64,000 bases of DNA from Pseudomonadota bacterium (GCA_029779535.1 JAKPAG010000004.1:177750-241749); one strand, 5' to 3'; counted from the first letter of the stretch, positions 26,982-36,896 are shown. The notes: a model not told the origin generated them from the sequence alone. Program-made: numbers and translations.

Positions 26982-27949
26982 CGGGCGGTCTCCTCGTCAG
27001 GGCTGGCTTCCAGGGCGCGGGCGGCCGCCTCGCCGGCAATGGCGACAAAGGCATCGTGCAGCCCGGCGCGTTCGATCGACAGCGAGAGGACCCCCGCCTC
27101 GCCCTCGATCAATGCGCGCAGCAGGGGTTCGATCCCGCTGCCTGGCAGCGAGAAATACCAGAAGCTGCCTTCGTGCCTCGCCTCGGCGGGCAGGGCGGCG
27201 CGCCACGGGCCGTCCTGCGCGCGGGTTTCCAGCCGCACTTGCGGGCGGATGCGGTCGCGCGCCACGTCGACCGGCCCGGCAAAGGGCACCTTGCCCCCGG
27301 CAATGATCGCCACTTCGTCGCACAGCCGTTCGGCATGGGCGATGACGTGGGTGGAAAAGATCACCGTGGTGCCCTTTTCCGCCAGGCCGCGGATCATCCG
27401 TTCGAGCTTGCCCTGATTCAGCGCGTCGAGGCCGGAAAACGGCTCGTCGAACACCACCAGCCGGGGTTCGTGGACCAGGGTGCCCAGCAATTGCACCTGC
27501 TGCGCCATGCCTTTCGACAGCTGGCGGATCTGCCGGTCGATCGCATAGCCCAGGCCATGCGCTTCAAGCAGTTCCTTGCCCCGGCGGCGTCCTTCGGCCA
27601 GCGGCAGCCCGCGCAGCGCGCCCATGAAGGCGATCGCCTCGTACGCCTTCATCGACGGGTAAAGTCCACGCTCCTCGGGCAGGTAGCCGATGGTGTGGGC
27701 CACTTCGTGCGGGCGGTCGTGCCCCAGCACGCGGCGCACGCCCTCGTCCGGGTCGATGATCCCCAGCAGCATCCGCAGCGTGGTGGTCTTGCCCGCGCCG
27801 TTGGGGCCAAGTATGCCATAGATCGCGCCTTCGGGCACCGACAGGTCAACCCCGTCGACAGCGGTGAACCCGTCGAAGCGCTTGATCAGTCCGCGCGCCT
27901 CGATCGCCAGATTAACCTTGTCCGGCGCCGTTGCCGCGCTGCTCCCCAT
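26978..27949 (-). CDS. ABC transporter ATP-binding protein (NatA-like)
   Basis: About 323 residues. Walker A is GPNGAGKTTTLRMLL, the Q-loop region GYLPEERGLYPSM, the signature QLSKGMAQQVQLLGTLVHEP, and Walker B LVVFDEPFSGLDA. The extra C-terminal domain of about 80 residues is typical of NatA/DrrA-type ATPases. I prefer ATG 27949 because it has GGGGA upstream; ATG 27970 in the same frame is possible. It pairs with the permease that follows. Confidence 0.9.
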   Translation of the reverse strand: MGSSAATAPDKVNLAIEARGLIKRFDGFTAVDGVDLSVPEGAIYGILGPNGAGKTTTLRMLLGIIDPDEGVRRVLGHDRPHEVAHTIGYLPEERGLYPSMKAYEAIAFMGALRGLPLAEGRRRGKELLEAHGLGYAIDRQIRQLSKGMAQQVQLLGTLVHEPRLVVFDEPFSGLDALNQGKLERMIRGLAEKGTTVIFSTHVIAHAERLCDEVAIIAGGKVPFAGPVDVARDRIRPQVRLETRAQDGPWRAALPAEARHEGSFWYFSLPGSGIEPLLRALIEGEAGVLSLSIERAGLHDAFVAIAGEAAARALEASPDEETAR

Positions 27950-28017
27950 CTGCCATTCCCCAGGTTTCATGGATGGGGCGCATAATGGGGCGCGGGTGAA
28001 GAAGGGCAACAGGAAGT

Positions 28018-29085
28018 TTGGTTAACGCGGCGCCAATCACTGCGCTGAAGCAGGATCTTGCGGCAGAAGCGGCGCGGCTGGGCTTTGCCGCCTGCGCCAT
28101 TGCGCCCGCGGCAGAGGATCCGCTGCGCGCCGCCCGGCTGGAACAATGGCTGGACGCCGGGATGCACGGGCAGATGCAGTGGATGGCCGACCGGCTGCAT
28201 CACCGCCGCAGTCCGCAAGCTCTGTGGGACGAAGCCCGCAGCGTGGTGGCCCTGGGGATGAGCTATGCCCCCGCCGCCGATCCGCTTGCCCTTGCCGATC
28301 AGGCGGACCGGGCGCGGATTTCGGTCTATGCCCAGGGGCGCGACTATCACGACGTGGTCAAGAAGGCGCTGAAGGCACTGGCACGCTGGCTGGTCGATCA
28401 GGCGGCGCGGCGGGGCCTTGGCGATGTCGGGGTCAAGGTCTTCGTCGATACCGCCCCGGTGATGGAAAAGCCGCTGGGACAGGCCGCCGGGCTGGGCTGG
28501 CAGGGCAAGCATACCAACCTCGTCAGCCGGGACCACGGCTCGTGGCTGTTCCTCGGCGCGATCTACACCACCCTGGCTTTCCCGCCCGATGCGCCAGGCC
28601 GGGACCGCTGCGGATCGTGCGATGCCTGCCAGCGCGCCTGCCCGACCCAGGCCTTCCCCGCGCCCTACCGGCTCGATGCGCGGCGCTGCATTTCCTACCT
28701 GACGATCGAGCACAAGGGCCCGGTGCCCGAGGACTTCCGCGCGGCGCTGGGCAACCGCATCTATGGCTGCGACGATTGCCTGGCGGTCTGCCCGTGGAAC
28801 AAGTTTGCCGATAGCGCGCGGCGGATGCAGGCTTTCCTGCCCCGCGCCGAACTGGCCGCGCCGCGCCTCGCGGACCTGCTGGTGCTCGACGATGCGGGCT
28901 TTCGCGCGCTGTTTTCCGGCAGCCCGATCAAGCGCATCGGCCGCGACCGCTTCGTGCGGAACTGCCTTTACGCGGCGGGGAACAGCGGGGACGCCGCGCT
29001 TGTGCCGCGGGTGCGAGCGCTCCTGGATGATCCGGACGAAGCCGTTGCCGACGCCGCGCGCTGGGCGCTGGCGCGGCTCACTTAA
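28018..29085 (+). CDS. queG: Epoxyqueuosine reductase
   Basis: 355 residues starting at TTG 28018 with AGGAAG close upstream. It reduces epoxyqueuosine to queuosine in tRNA, the last step of the pathway, using cobalamin and two [4Fe-4S] clusters. Cluster ligands are visible as [13 protein letters not shown] and [11 protein letters not shown]. The N-terminal blocks [11 protein letters not shown] and GMSYAP and the conserved [25 protein letters not shown] are intact. The C-terminal HEAT-like part is short. It is divergent from the NatA gene and converges on the GDPD gene with a 4-base overlap of coding ends. Confidence 0.95.
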   Translation: MVNAAPITALKQDLAAEAARLGFAACAIAPAAEDPLRAARLEQWLDAGMHGQMQWMADRLHHRRSPQALWDEARSVVALGMSYAPAADPLALADQADRARISVYAQGRDYHDVVKKALKALARWLVDQAARRGLGDVGVKVFVDTAPVMEKPLGQAAGLGWQGKHTNLVSRDHGSWLFLGAIYTTLAFPPDAPGRDRCGSCDACQRACPTQAFPAPYRLDARRCISYLTIEHKGPVPEDFRAALGNRIYGCDDCLAVCPWNKFADSARRMQAFLPRAELAAPRLADLLVLDDAGFRALFSGSPIKRIGRDRFVRNCLYAAGNSGDAALVPRVRALLDDPDEAVADAARWALARLT

Positions 29086-30131
29086 TCAAGACGCTTGCGC
29101 CGCGCTTCCAGCTGCTTCGCCAGTTCCGCTTCCTGCACCGGGTTGCGCTTGTTGTAGGCGGGGTGCATCGCCGGACCGATGGCATGGATGTCCTCGACCC
29201 AGATGTAGCCGGTGAAGCTGCTCGGCACCTGGCCGATCTGTTCGGGCAGGCTCAAACCCATGTCACGGTCCTTGCCCCAGGCGCCCAGCACCACCACTTT
29301 CGCGCCGACGCTGGCCATCCGCGCGATCAGCCGGTTCGGCCAGCCGGCAAAGGCCCACTGGTAGTTGATCGGGACAAAGATCGTGCCGTTCCGGCAGCTG
29401 TCCGGAACCACGGTGAACCACCCGGTCTTGAGATAGTCCCTGGTGCAGTCCCTGGCCTCGCCCAGCGAGAAGGCCCAGGCCTTGGGGTAAAGCTGGCGGA
29501 TCCGCGCAACTGGCCCCTGCGCGCCGTAGAAGCCGTCGCCCACTTTCTCCACATCGCGCCCGGCGGATTTCAGCGCCCTGGCCAGCAGGTCCGCTTCGTC
29601 CGGGTCCTTCGACTTGAAATTGAACAAGAGCGGCCGGTCGGGCAGGGCGGCGACCGCTTCGGCCACACTGGGGATCGCTCCCACGCCCTGGCCCCGCAGC
29701 GGGAACGTCTTGCCGCCGTCCGCCGTATAGCCATAGCCCGCGTCGAGCGCTTTCAGCTGGGCCAGGGTCGCCTGGCGGACCTCGCCGCTGCCATTGGTGC
29801 GGCAATCCAGCTTCCAGTCATGGAACAGGGCGATCTGGCCATCGGCGGTCGGGGCGACATCCACCTCGATCATCTGCGCGCCAAGGCGCTGCGCGGCCAA
29901 CATGCCCGCAAGGGTGTTTTCCAGGTAATCGTGGACCGGCGTCTCGATCCGGGTGGCGGTGCAGGTGTCGCGCCCGACGCCGCGGTGGTCGAACAGCTGG
30001 TGCGCGCCGCGGTGCGCGATCAGCCTGGGATAGCCCCTGGGCGCATCGGCCAGCCAGCTGGCGTTGATCACGGTCAGCACCAGGAAGGCCAGGGCCAGGA
30101 CAAAGCCCGCGCGCTTCAGCCAGACGATCAC
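29082..30131 (-). CDS. Glycerophosphodiester phosphodiesterase family protein
   Basis: 349 residues. An N-terminal membrane anchor or signal ([21 protein letters not shown]) is followed by the GDPD active-site strand [13 protein letters not shown], then [42 protein letters not shown]. This contains the His, Glu and Asp ligands and the second catalytic His of the family. It should hydrolyse glycerophosphodiesters from lipids outside or at the inner membrane. The GTG at 30131 overlaps the ribF stop (GTGA), so it is the last gene of the gpmA-to-GDPD operon. Confidence 0.87.
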   Translation of the reverse strand: MIVWLKRAGFVLALAFLVLTVINASWLADAPRGYPRLIAHRGAHQLFDHRGVGRDTCTATRIETPVHDYLENTLAGMLAAQRLGAQMIEVDVAPTADGQIALFHDWKLDCRTNGSGEVRQATLAQLKALDAGYGYTADGGKTFPLRGQGVGAIPSVAEAVAALPDRPLLFNFKSKDPDEADLLARALKSAGRDVEKVGDGFYGAQGPVARIRQLYPKAWAFSLGEARDCTRDYLKTGWFTVVPDSCRNGTIFVPINYQWAFAGWPNRLIARMASVGAKVVVLGAWGKDRDMGLSLPEQIGQVPSSFTGYIWVEDIHAIGPAMHPAYNKRNPVQEAELAKQLEARRKRLD

Positions 30132-31057
30132 GCCAGCAGTTCCCGCGCCTTCAGGCAATCGGCTTCCATCTGGCGGGTCAGTGCCTCAAGGCTGTCGAAC
30201 TTGGCTTCGGGGCGCAGGAAGTGGTGGAATGCCACTTCGATTTCCTGGCCGTAGAGGTCACCCGAAAAGTCGAAGAAGTGCGGCTCGAGCAGCTCCTTGG
30301 GCGGATCGAAGCTGGGGCGGATGCCCAGGTTCGCTGCGCCGTGCAGCACGCGCCCGCCCCCCGCCACCGCGGTCACCGCATAGATGCCGTAGCGCGGACG
30401 CAGGTAGTTGCCCATGGCGAGGTTGGCGGTGGGAAAGCCGATCGTGCGGCCCACCTTGTCGCCGTGCTGGACCGTGCCGCGAATCGCGAAGGGGCGGGTG
30501 AGGAGGTGCGTCGCCAGGCCGCAGTCCCCGGCCTTCAGCGCATCGCGAATCCGGCTTGAGGACACCACCTCGCCCTCGTCCGCCACGGGGCCAACCGCCC
30601 TGGCTCGCAGCCCCAGCGGCGCGCCGAGCCGGGCCAGCACTTCGACATTGCCGCCGCGCGCCTTGCCAAAGGTAAAGTCCTCGCCGGTCACCACGCCCGC
30701 CGCGCCGAGCCGCTCGGCCAGCAACTCGGCCACGAACTGCTCCGCCGTGGTCGCGGCCAGCGCGGCGTCGAAGTGGAACACCAGCATCGCATCGGCCCCG
30801 GCATCGGCGAACAGTTCCTGCCGCTGGTCCAGTGTGGTCAGCCGGAACGGCGCCGCATCGGGCACGAAATAGCGCACCGGGTGCGGATCGAAGGTGGCGA
30901 CGATCACCGGGCGGCCTTCGGCCCGCGCCCAGTCGATCGCCTGGCCGACCACGGCCTGGTGGCCACGGTGGAACCCGTCGAAATTGCCCAGCGCAAAGAT
31001 TGCGCCGCGCAGCGAATCGGGAATGGGCTGGCCCGCGTCGAGCCGGACGATGGTCAT
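30128..31057 (-). CDS. ribF: Bifunctional riboflavin kinase / FAD synthetase
   Basis: 309 residues. The N-terminal nucleotidyl-transferase domain has FALGNFDGFHRGHQAVV and TFDPHPVRYF and ends with SSSRIRDALKAGD. The C-terminal riboflavin kinase domain has GRTIGFPTANL, HGAANLGIRPSFD and LEPHFFDFSGDLYGQEIEV. It makes FMN and then FAD in the cytosol. Both ends are coupled: ATGA with the dipeptidase gene before it and GTGA with the GDPD gene after it. Confidence 0.96.
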   Translation of the reverse strand: MTIVRLDAGQPIPDSLRGAIFALGNFDGFHRGHQAVVGQAIDWARAEGRPVIVATFDPHPVRYFVPDAAPFRLTTLDQRQELFADAGADAMLVFHFDAALAATTAEQFVAELLAERLGAAGVVTGEDFTFGKARGGNVEVLARLGAPLGLRARAVGPVADEGEVVSSSRIRDALKAGDCGLATHLLTRPFAIRGTVQHGDKVGRTIGFPTANLAMGNYLRPRYGIYAVTAVAGGGRVLHGAANLGIRPSFDPPKELLEPHFFDFSGDLYGQEIEVAFHHFLRPEAKFDSLEALTRQMEADCLKARELLA

Positions 31058-32256
31058 GGCCGGGCCGGTGCTCCCTGGGGCAGCCGGGCCAGCGGCACCA
31101 TGCCGGCGCGCAGCACGCGCAGGGCATTGCCGCCCATCGCCGCGCGCACTTCGTCGGGCGTGAACCCTTCGTCGAGCAGCGCCTGGGTGACCTGGACCAG
31201 CTTCGAGGTATCGAACCGCACCGTGGTGCCGCCGTCATAATCGCTGCCCAGCGCGACGTGCTGGATGCCCACCAGGTCGCGCACGTGCTTCATCGCGCGG
31301 CCGATCGCGCGCGGGCTGGTATCGCAGATCGCCGCGTCCCAGTAACCGATGCCGACCACGCCGCCGGTCTTCGCCAGCTGGCGCAGTTCATCGTCCGACA
31401 GGTTGCGGTTGACCTTGCAGGTCGCCTGCACGCCGCCGTGGCTGGAAACCACCGGACGGCGCGCCATGGCCAGCACTTCACCGACGCACTGGTGGCTGCA
31501 ATGGGCAATGTCGACGACCATGCCGAGGTCTTCCATCCGCGCCACCGCCTGCCGCCCGAGCGGGGTCAGCCCGCCCTTTTTCAGGCCATGCAGCGATCCC
31601 GCCAGCTCGTTGTCGAAGAAGTGGGTCAGGCTCGCCATGCGAAAGCCCGCATCGTGCAGCTTGTCGAGGTTGCCGAGCTTGCCTTCGAGGTTCTGCAGCC
31701 CCTCGATTGTCAGCAGCGCGCCGACCGGCGGATTGGCCTTGCCCGCGCGCGCTGCCAGCAGTGCATCGAGGCTCGCGGGATCGCTGACCTTGCGCAGCGC
31801 GCCATCGGCCCGCGCCACCGCGCGGTCCAGCTTCTCGCCGTGGTAGAGCGAGCGTTGCAGCAGCGAACCCCAGGTCCGCACCGGCTGCAGCTGGGCGATC
31901 ACCAGGCCGGTGATATTGTCGGTGTCGCTGCCATTGGCGTCATAGTTCTGGCCCTTGGGCGTCTTGGTCACGCTGGAAAACAGCTGCAGCGCGACATTGC
32001 CTTCGGCCAGGCGCGGCAGGTCCTCGTGCCCGCGGCTCGCGCGTTGCAGCACGTCGCGGTCCCACATCAGCGTGTCGGAATGGAGGTCAACGATCTGCAA
32101 GGTCTTGTGCAGGGCCTGCGCCTCGGCGCTGACCGGGATCAGCTCCTTGCCGTCGATCCTGTTCATCTGCCCTTCGAGCCAGCCCGGCGCCAAGCCGAAA
32201 AAGCCCGCCGCGGCCAGCCCGAGCACGGCCAGCGGCACCCATACCCTCTTGCGCAT
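31054..32256 (-). CDS. Membrane dipeptidase (peptidase family M19)
   Basis: 400 residues with an N-terminal membrane segment (WVPLAVLGLAAAGFFGLAPGW). The M19 zinc site is intact: VDLHSDTL, TIEGLQNL, VDIAHCS and VSSHGG, then GSDYDGG. Renal-dipeptidase-type enzymes cleave dipeptides, including those with a D-residue, outside the cytoplasm. The start overlaps the folA stop by one base (TGATG at 32256). It is a passenger in an operon of cofactor and nucleotide genes. Confidence 0.93.
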   Translation of the reverse strand: MRKRVWVPLAVLGLAAAGFFGLAPGWLEGQMNRIDGKELIPVSAEAQALHKTLQIVDLHSDTLMWDRDVLQRASRGHEDLPRLAEGNVALQLFSSVTKTPKGQNYDANGSDTDNITGLVIAQLQPVRTWGSLLQRSLYHGEKLDRAVARADGALRKVSDPASLDALLAARAGKANPPVGALLTIEGLQNLEGKLGNLDKLHDAGFRMASLTHFFDNELAGSLHGLKKGGLTPLGRQAVARMEDLGMVVDIAHCSHQCVGEVLAMARRPVVSSHGGVQATCKVNRNLSDDELRQLAKTGGVVGIGYWDAAICDTSPRAIGRAMKHVRDLVGIQHVALGSDYDGGTTVRFDTSKLVQVTQALLDEGFTPDEVRAAMGGNALRVLRAGMVPLARLPQGAPARP

Positions 32257-32765
32257 CAGCGATCCTCCCCCGGCGCAGGTTTACGCAGCAAGGTGACGAA
32301 ATCAAACCCCGGCGTGCGGCCATCGGCCGCGTGATGCTCGCGCCATGTTTCGGTCCACTCGCCGCGGTCGAATGCGGGGATGTGGGTGTCGCCCATGGGT
32401 TCGGCGTCGATCTCGGTCCATTCGATCCGCTGGGCCAGCGGCAGGAACTGGCGGTAGATTTCCGCGCCGCCGACCACGGCAACATGCGCGGCATTGGCCA
32501 TGGCCAGCGCTTCTTCCACGCTGCGTGCCACTTCGGCGCCGTCCTCGGCCCAGCGGGGGTCGCGGGTCAGCACGATGTGGCGGCGGCCTGGCAGCAGCCC
32601 GGGCAGCGAATCGAAGGTCTTGCGGCCCATCACCATCGGCAGACCCATGGTCAGCGCCTTGAACCGGCGCAGGTCGGCAGGGATATGCCAGGGCATTGCG
32701 CCATCGGCCCCGATCACGCCGTTCTTGGCCACGGCGACCACCAGGAACACCTCGGGCCGGTTCAC
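32256..32765 (-). CDS. folA: Dihydrofolate reductase
   Basis: 169 residues. The enzyme reduces dihydrofolate to tetrahydrofolate with NADPH. Visible motifs are VAVAKNGVIGADGAMPWHIPADLRRFKALTMG, VMGRKTFDSLP, VLTRDPRW and the VVGGAEIYRQFLPLA block. The GTG at 32765 gives the family N-terminus and overlaps the purK stop (GTGA). This places folate cofactor supply in the same transcript as two purine genes. Confidence 0.95.
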   Translation of the reverse strand: MNRPEVFLVVAVAKNGVIGADGAMPWHIPADLRRFKALTMGLPMVMGRKTFDSLPGLLPGRRHIVLTRDPRWAEDGAEVARSVEEALAMANAAHVAVVGGAEIYRQFLPLAQRIEWTEIDAEPMGDTHIPAFDRGEWTETWREHHAADGRTPGFDFVTLLRKPAPGEDR

Positions 32766-33814
32766 AGCGTCAGCCGGGTCACGTGGCCCATCTTGCGCCC
32801 CGGCCGGGCGGCGGCCTTGCCGTAGAGGTGCAGGTGGTTGCACGGATCGGCCAGAATCGCCGGCCAGTCGTGCGCGTCATCGCCGATCAGGTTGGTCATT
32901 GCCACGCCCTTGGCGGCCAGGCGCGGGTCGCCCAGCGGCAGGCCGCAGATCGCCCGGACGTGGTTTTCGAACTGGCTGGTCAGCGCGCCCTCGATCGTCC
33001 AGTGGCCCGAATTGTGGACGCGCGGGGCCATCTCGTTGAACACCGGGCCGCTCGCCGTGGCGAAGAATTCCAGCGTCAAAACTCCGACATAGCCCAGCCG
33101 CTCGGCCACCTTGCGCGCCAGGTCGCGCGCGGCGGGAACCTGTTCCAGCACGCGGGCGCTGGCGGGCAGGCTGGAGGTATCGAGAATGCCGCCCTTGTGG
33201 ACGTTTTCGGCGCTGTCCCAGAACACGATCGACCCGTCCGCACCCCGGCACAGGATGACCGAGAATTCGGCGAAGAAATCGATGAACCCTTCATAGACCA
33301 GCGGCTGGTCGATACGGATGCCCGCGGCATCGTGATCGGCCATGATCCGCCACTGGCCCTTGCCGTCATAGCCTTCGCGGCGGGTCTTGAGGATGCCGGG
33401 CGAACCGATCGTGTCCAGCGCGCGGGCAAGGTCCTCGGCGGTATCGACCGCCAGGAACGGGGCGGGGGTGCCGCCCAGCTCGGTTACAAAGCGCTTTTCG
33501 CTCAGCCGGTCCTGCGCCACTTCCAGCGCGCGGGCATTCGGCAGCAGCGGCACGCCCTGCAGCGCGGCCAGCGGGCCGACGGGGACGTTCTCGAATTCAT
33601 AGGTCACCACCGCGCAATCCGCGGCAAAGGTCGCCAGCGCGGCCTGGTCGTGCCAGGCTGCATTGGTGAACTGGGCGCAAACCTCGGCCGCGATCGAATC
33701 GGCCTCGGGGGCATAGACGTGGCAGCGATAGCCCAGCTGCGCGGCGGCCATGGCCAGCATCCGCCCCAGCTGCCCGCCACCCAGGATGCCGATGGTTTCG
33801 CCGGGAGGGATCAT
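32762..33814 (-). CDS. purK: 5-(carboxyamino)imidazole ribonucleotide synthase
   Basis: 350 residues of the ATP-grasp fold. The N-terminus ETIGILGGGQLGRMLAMAAAQLGY, the AIR/ATP loop LKTRREGYDGKGQWRI and NEMAPRVHNSGHWTIEGALTSQFENHVRAICGLPLGD are diagnostic. It converts AIR, ATP and bicarbonate to N5-CAIR, the substrate of the PurE encoded just upstream. The gap to purE is 5 bases. Confidence 0.97.
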   Translation of the reverse strand: MIPPGETIGILGGGQLGRMLAMAAAQLGYRCHVYAPEADSIAAEVCAQFTNAAWHDQAALATFAADCAVVTYEFENVPVGPLAALQGVPLLPNARALEVAQDRLSEKRFVTELGGTPAPFLAVDTAEDLARALDTIGSPGILKTRREGYDGKGQWRIMADHDAAGIRIDQPLVYEGFIDFFAEFSVILCRGADGSIVFWDSAENVHKGGILDTSSLPASARVLEQVPAARDLARKVAERLGYVGVLTLEFFATASGPVFNEMAPRVHNSGHWTIEGALTSQFENHVRAICGLPLGDPRLAAKGVAMTNLIGDDAHDWPAILADPCNHLHLYGKAAARPGRKMGHVTRLTL

Positions 33815-33819
33815 GCCGC

Positions 33820-34308
33820 TCAGCTCGGCCGCTGGGCGACGCTGGCGGTCTGCGCGGCGCGGAACGCCTGCAGCCGCTCGGCCAGGGCCGGATCGCTGGT
33901 GGCGAGGATCGCGGCGGCGAGCAGCCCGGCGTTGGTCGCCCCGGCCTCGCCGATCGCCAGCGTGCCGACCGGGATGCCCGCGGGCATCTGCACGATCGAC
34001 AGCAGGCTGTCCTGACCCGACAGCGCGCGGGACTGCACCGGCACGCCCAGCACCGGCAGGTGGGTCATGCTGGCGACCATGCCCGGCAGGTGCGCCGCGC
34101 CGCCGGCCCCGGCGATGATCACCTTGAACCCGGCATCGGCCGCGCTTTCGGCAAATTCCACCAGCCGCTGCGGGGTGCGGTGCGCCGACACGATCCGTGC
34201 GTCATAGGCAACGCCCAGCTGGTCGAGCGCTTTGGCGGCGCATTGCATCGTCGCCCAGTCCGACTGGCTGCCCATGACGATGGCGACCGGGACAGGGGAC
34301 GCGGTCAT
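33820..34308 (-). CDS. purE: N5-carboxyaminoimidazole ribonucleotide mutase
   Basis: 162 residues. The class I PurE motif [14 protein letters not shown], then [13 protein letters not shown] and [51 protein letters not shown], are intact. It converts N5-CAIR to CAIR in purine synthesis and forms an octamer in known cases. It follows gpmA by 2 bases and precedes purK by 5 bases. Confidence 0.97.
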   Translation of the reverse strand: MTASPVPVAIVMGSQSDWATMQCAAKALDQLGVAYDARIVSAHRTPQRLVEFAESAADAGFKVIIAGAGGAAHLPGMVASMTHLPVLGVPVQSRALSGQDSLLSIVQMPAGIPVGTLAIGEAGATNAGLLAAAILATSDPALAERLQAFRAAQTASVAQRPS

Positions 34309-34310
34309 GC

Positions 34311-34997
34311 TCAGCGCTCCGACAGGTAGTAGCGCTCAAGCGCGCTCAGATTGTCGTCCAGCTCGTAGATGATCGGCTGGCCGGTGGGGATTTCAAGGCC
34401 GGTGATCTCGGCATCGGAAATGCCCGACAGGTGCTTGACCAGCGCGCGCAGGCTGTTGCCGTGGGCGGCGACCAGCACCGTTTCCCCGGCCTTCAGCTGC
34501 GGCACGATCGCCGCTTCGTAATAGGGCAGGACGCGGGCGATGGTGTCCTTCAGGCTTTCGGTCGACGGGATCGGGATCCCGGCATAGCGCTGGTCCTGCT
34601 TGAGGTCGAACGCGCTGCCATCTTCCAGCACCGGCGGCGGGGTGTCGAAGCTGCGGCGCCAGATCTTGACCTGGTCATCGCCGTGCCGGGCTGCGGTTTC
34701 GGCCTTGTCGAGACCGGTCAGCCCGCCATAGTGGCGCTCGTTCAAGCGCCAGTCCTTGGTTTCGGGGATCCAGAGGCGTCCGGCGGCTTCCAGCGCATAG
34801 TGCAGCGTCTTGATCGCGCGGGTCTGGAAGCTGGTGAAGGCAACCGTCGGCAGAATGCCCTTGGCCCGCAGCAGTTCGCCGGCGGCCTGGGCTTCGGCCA
34901 CGCCCTTTTCGGTCAGGTCGACGTCCCACCAGCCGGTGAAACGGTTTTCCAGGTTCCATTGGCTCTGGCCATGGCGGACAAGGATCAGGCGCGGCAC
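34311..34997 (-). CDS. gpmA: 2,3-bisphosphoglycerate-dependent phosphoglycerate mutase
   Basis: 228 residues from GTG 34997, preceded by GGGGGGA; an in-frame GTG at 35015 lacks family residues. The phosphohistidine motif [53 protein letters not shown] and [15 protein letters not shown] are complete. It interconverts 3- and 2-phosphoglycerate. It is the first gene of the seven-gene minus-strand operon ending at 29082. Confidence 0.96.
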   Translation of the reverse strand: MPRLILVRHGQSQWNLENRFTGWWDVDLTEKGVAEAQAAGELLRAKGILPTVAFTSFQTRAIKTLHYALEAAGRLWIPETKDWRLNERHYGGLTGLDKAETAARHGDDQVKIWRRSFDTPPPVLEDGSAFDLKQDQRYAGIPIPSTESLKDTIARVLPYYEAAIVPQLKAGETVLVAAHGNSLRALVKHLSGISDAEITGLEIPTGQPIIYELDDNLSALERYYLSER

Positions 34998-35041
34998 GGT
35001 ATGCGTTCCCCCCACAGGTTCAAGGAAATGTCTGACCGCCC

Positions 35042-35185
35042 CTAGTGGCTGGGGGGCGCTTTGGGAAGGGCGGAGGCATCGTTTCCGGCCATTTCCCGCG
35101 CCTGCTGCTTGCGGCGGCGCAGGTTCTCGCGCAGCTTCATGGCCAGGCGCTCCTCGCGCGTCAGGTTCTGCCGGTCTTCACCCAT
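35042..35185 (-). CDS. Small basic hypothetical protein, 47 aa
   Basis: ATG 35185 opens 47 codons reading MGEDRQNLTREERLAMKLRE and then a strongly basic helix (NLRRRKQQAREM) and a short Pro/Ser tail. AGGAGATGG lies just upstream as a ribosome site. The amphipathic, Arg/Lys-rich composition suggests nucleic-acid or protein binding. I believe similar small proteins occur in other sphingomonads but cannot name a family. It is about 45 bases upstream of gpmA in the same direction. Confidence 0.65.
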   Translation of the reverse strand: MGEDRQNLTREERLAMKLRENLRRRKQQAREMAGNDASALPKAPPSH

Positions 35186-35263
35186 CGGCCATCTCCTGCC
35201 GCCATGCGGGGCAAAGCTCAAGCCCCCTCGGCGCCGGCATTTGCCCGCTGCCGCAAACGGAGG

Positions 35264-35292
35264 TTGACAAAGCGGGGGCCTGCGGCCAATAG
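35264..35292 (+). promoter_or_regulatory. Probable sigma-70 promoter of tRNA-Thr
   Basis: A consensus -35 TTGACA at 35264-35269 is followed after 17 bases by CAATAG at 35287-35292. The tRNA starts 50 bases downstream, a normal leader length. The -10 is imperfect. Confidence 0.5.
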
Positions 35293-35342
35293 CGCGCCCC
35301 TGCCCGGCGGGTCCGTCCCGTCCGGTGCACGCGGAATGGTGT

Positions 35343-35417
<75 letters not shown>

Positions 35418-35626
35418 TTCCACTGCCGTATGGACGGCAATTTCCCTCCTCGCGAACGACCTGGCCCAAACCCGCGCAGTTCTGGGCCGTTTCGGCAGTG
35501 GCCGAATCTGGTCGAGGACAGAGACGCCGCGATCACCGGCCGCTCAAGGCCAGTTCTGGCGGCAGTTCTCTAAAGCCGCTTTTCCTGTCCTGAGGTGGTT
35601 TTGAGAGGATTTGTGGGCCGCGGCGT

Positions 35627-36166
35627 TTACGCGGATCCCAGCGCCTTGCGCTGGTCGACCCAGTCAACGGGGAGCTCCCCGCAGCGCAGCAGCGTGCGCG
35701 CAGTCAGTTCAACGGGCTGGCGGCCTTCGATGATCGCCAGCGTGATGTCGGGGGCCAGGAACCGCAGCCGCGCCAATCGGACGAGGTGACTGCGTTCAAC
35801 GGGATTGGCGGATCGCGGCTCGGTAGCCAGCTTCTTCCATGCCGCCCAGGCGCGGCGGATCAGATCGATGAGATGCGGATCCCGGTTGGCGGGCCGGATA
35901 TCGTGTGCGGCATAGACCAGCCGGAGCTCGATCCCCCGGCGCTTGAGCGAGACCGGCGCAGCCAGAACAATCGGATCGCGAATCAACCCGTCCACGCTGC
36001 CGACCTTCATGGCATCGGCTAGCAGGCCCCGATCGAGTTCGATCCTGAGCGCATGAGGCTCGATTGCGATGCGCGCGCCTAGGTGCCCGATGACTTGGCG
36101 CAGTGCCCGGCTGTCCCCGACAGCCGGAGCGAGTTGTGCGGCCCTTGCAATGGCGGTGTCGGTCAT
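35627..36166 (-). pseudogene. Serine recombinase C-terminal remnant
   Basis: An open frame of 179 codons that matches, by eye, only the C-terminal third of large serine recombinases with a zinc ribbon: VIGHLGARIAIEPHALRIELDR, then HLIDLIRRAWAAWKKL, FLAPDITLAIIEGRQPVELTARTLLRCGELPVDWVDQRKALG. The resolvase catalytic domain with its Ser and the recombinase domain are absent. The frame begins exactly where the truncated DUF2924 gene ends, so a deletion seems to have removed the DUF2924 end and the recombinase front. It lies 210 bases downstream of tRNA-Thr and cannot be an active recombinase. Confidence 0.7.
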
Positions 36167-36299
36167 GGGCCAGCGCGCGGCGCAGGAGCGATGGCGCCAC
36201 CTCCGGCATCGGCGCAGCGAAAGTCTCCATCCACGCCGATGCCAGGGTGTCGCCGCTCATGGCCGCGATCCGCTCGAGGTCGGTTGCCAACCAACCCAT
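36165..36299 (-). pseudogene. Truncated DUF2924 protein
   Basis: The first 45 codons read MGWLATDLERIAAMSGDTLA, then SAWMETFAAPMPEVAPSLLRRALAH, the usual start of DUF2924 proteins. The family normally continues with about 100 more residues. Here the frame runs on into unrelated sequence (to 35796) because the DNA joins the recombinase remnant in another frame. The start overlaps the DUF3489 stop (TGATG), as in intact versions of this gene trio. Confidence 0.65.
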
Positions 36300-36598
36300 C
36301 AGGCGGCTCCGCCTCCGTCGACCCGGTAGCGGCGCGCTCCATCGGACTTCTCGCAGGCGAGCGTATGGCCTTTCTTCTTGAGGCCGGTCAGGGCGGCGCG
36401 GGTAGTATGCGGCAGCCAGCCGGTCGCAGCGACCAGCTGCTCGTGCGTGGCGCCTTCGGGTCGGCGCAGCAGGTCAAGCACCAGGTCGGTCTTGGTCTGC
36501 TGTACAGGCAGGGCCGGCTTGGCATCTGCGGTCTTAGGCTCGCGGGCCATCTTGCGCGGGCGCTTGGTGGCGGGCCGGATCTCGGTAACAGTGTTCAT
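36299..36598 (-). CDS. DUF3489 domain protein
   Basis: 99 residues from ATG 36598, with GGAGAA just upstream. The N-terminus is basic and disordered (RPATKRPRKMAREPKTADAKP). The C-terminal part, QTKTDLVLDLLRRPEGATHEQLVAATGWLPHTTRAALTGLKKKGHTL, is a winged-helix-like DUF3489 domain. In related genomes it precedes DUF2924 and a serine recombinase in the same order, so it is part of the decayed mobile module. A role as DNA-binding accessory factor is only inferred. Confidence 0.8.
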   Translation of the reverse strand: MNTVTEIRPATKRPRKMAREPKTADAKPALPVQQTKTDLVLDLLRRPEGATHEQLVAATGWLPHTTRAALTGLKKKGHTLACEKSDGARRYRVDGGGAA

Positions 36599-36896
36599 GG
36601 GTGGTTCTCCGTGCGGAGCAGCGACTATCGCGGCTCCCACCACCCAAAGCCCTGCCGGTCGCGCCGGTCAGGGCTGCAGTTGCCTACCAGAAGTAGCGGT
36701 TCACGAGCAGCACCAATGCTTGCGTTGCGCGCGAAGTCCACTGGAATGTAAGCTTCGGCGGACGATCCGGAACGGCAGGTGTTAGGGCGCAGATGGCGGT
36801 TAGCTGCCCTTCATCTCAACCACATACGATGACAGCTACGCGCCCAAATCTCGGCCGTTCGGTCGAATTAAGTCGAATCCTAAAAGCTGCCCTTCG
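36599..36896. other. Non-coding stretch between mobile-element remnants
   Basis: About 300 bases between the DUF3489 start and the IS3 remnant. No supported gene, RNA or repeat was seen. It may include the DUF3489 promoter and flank sequence of the decayed insertion. Confidence 0.5.
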
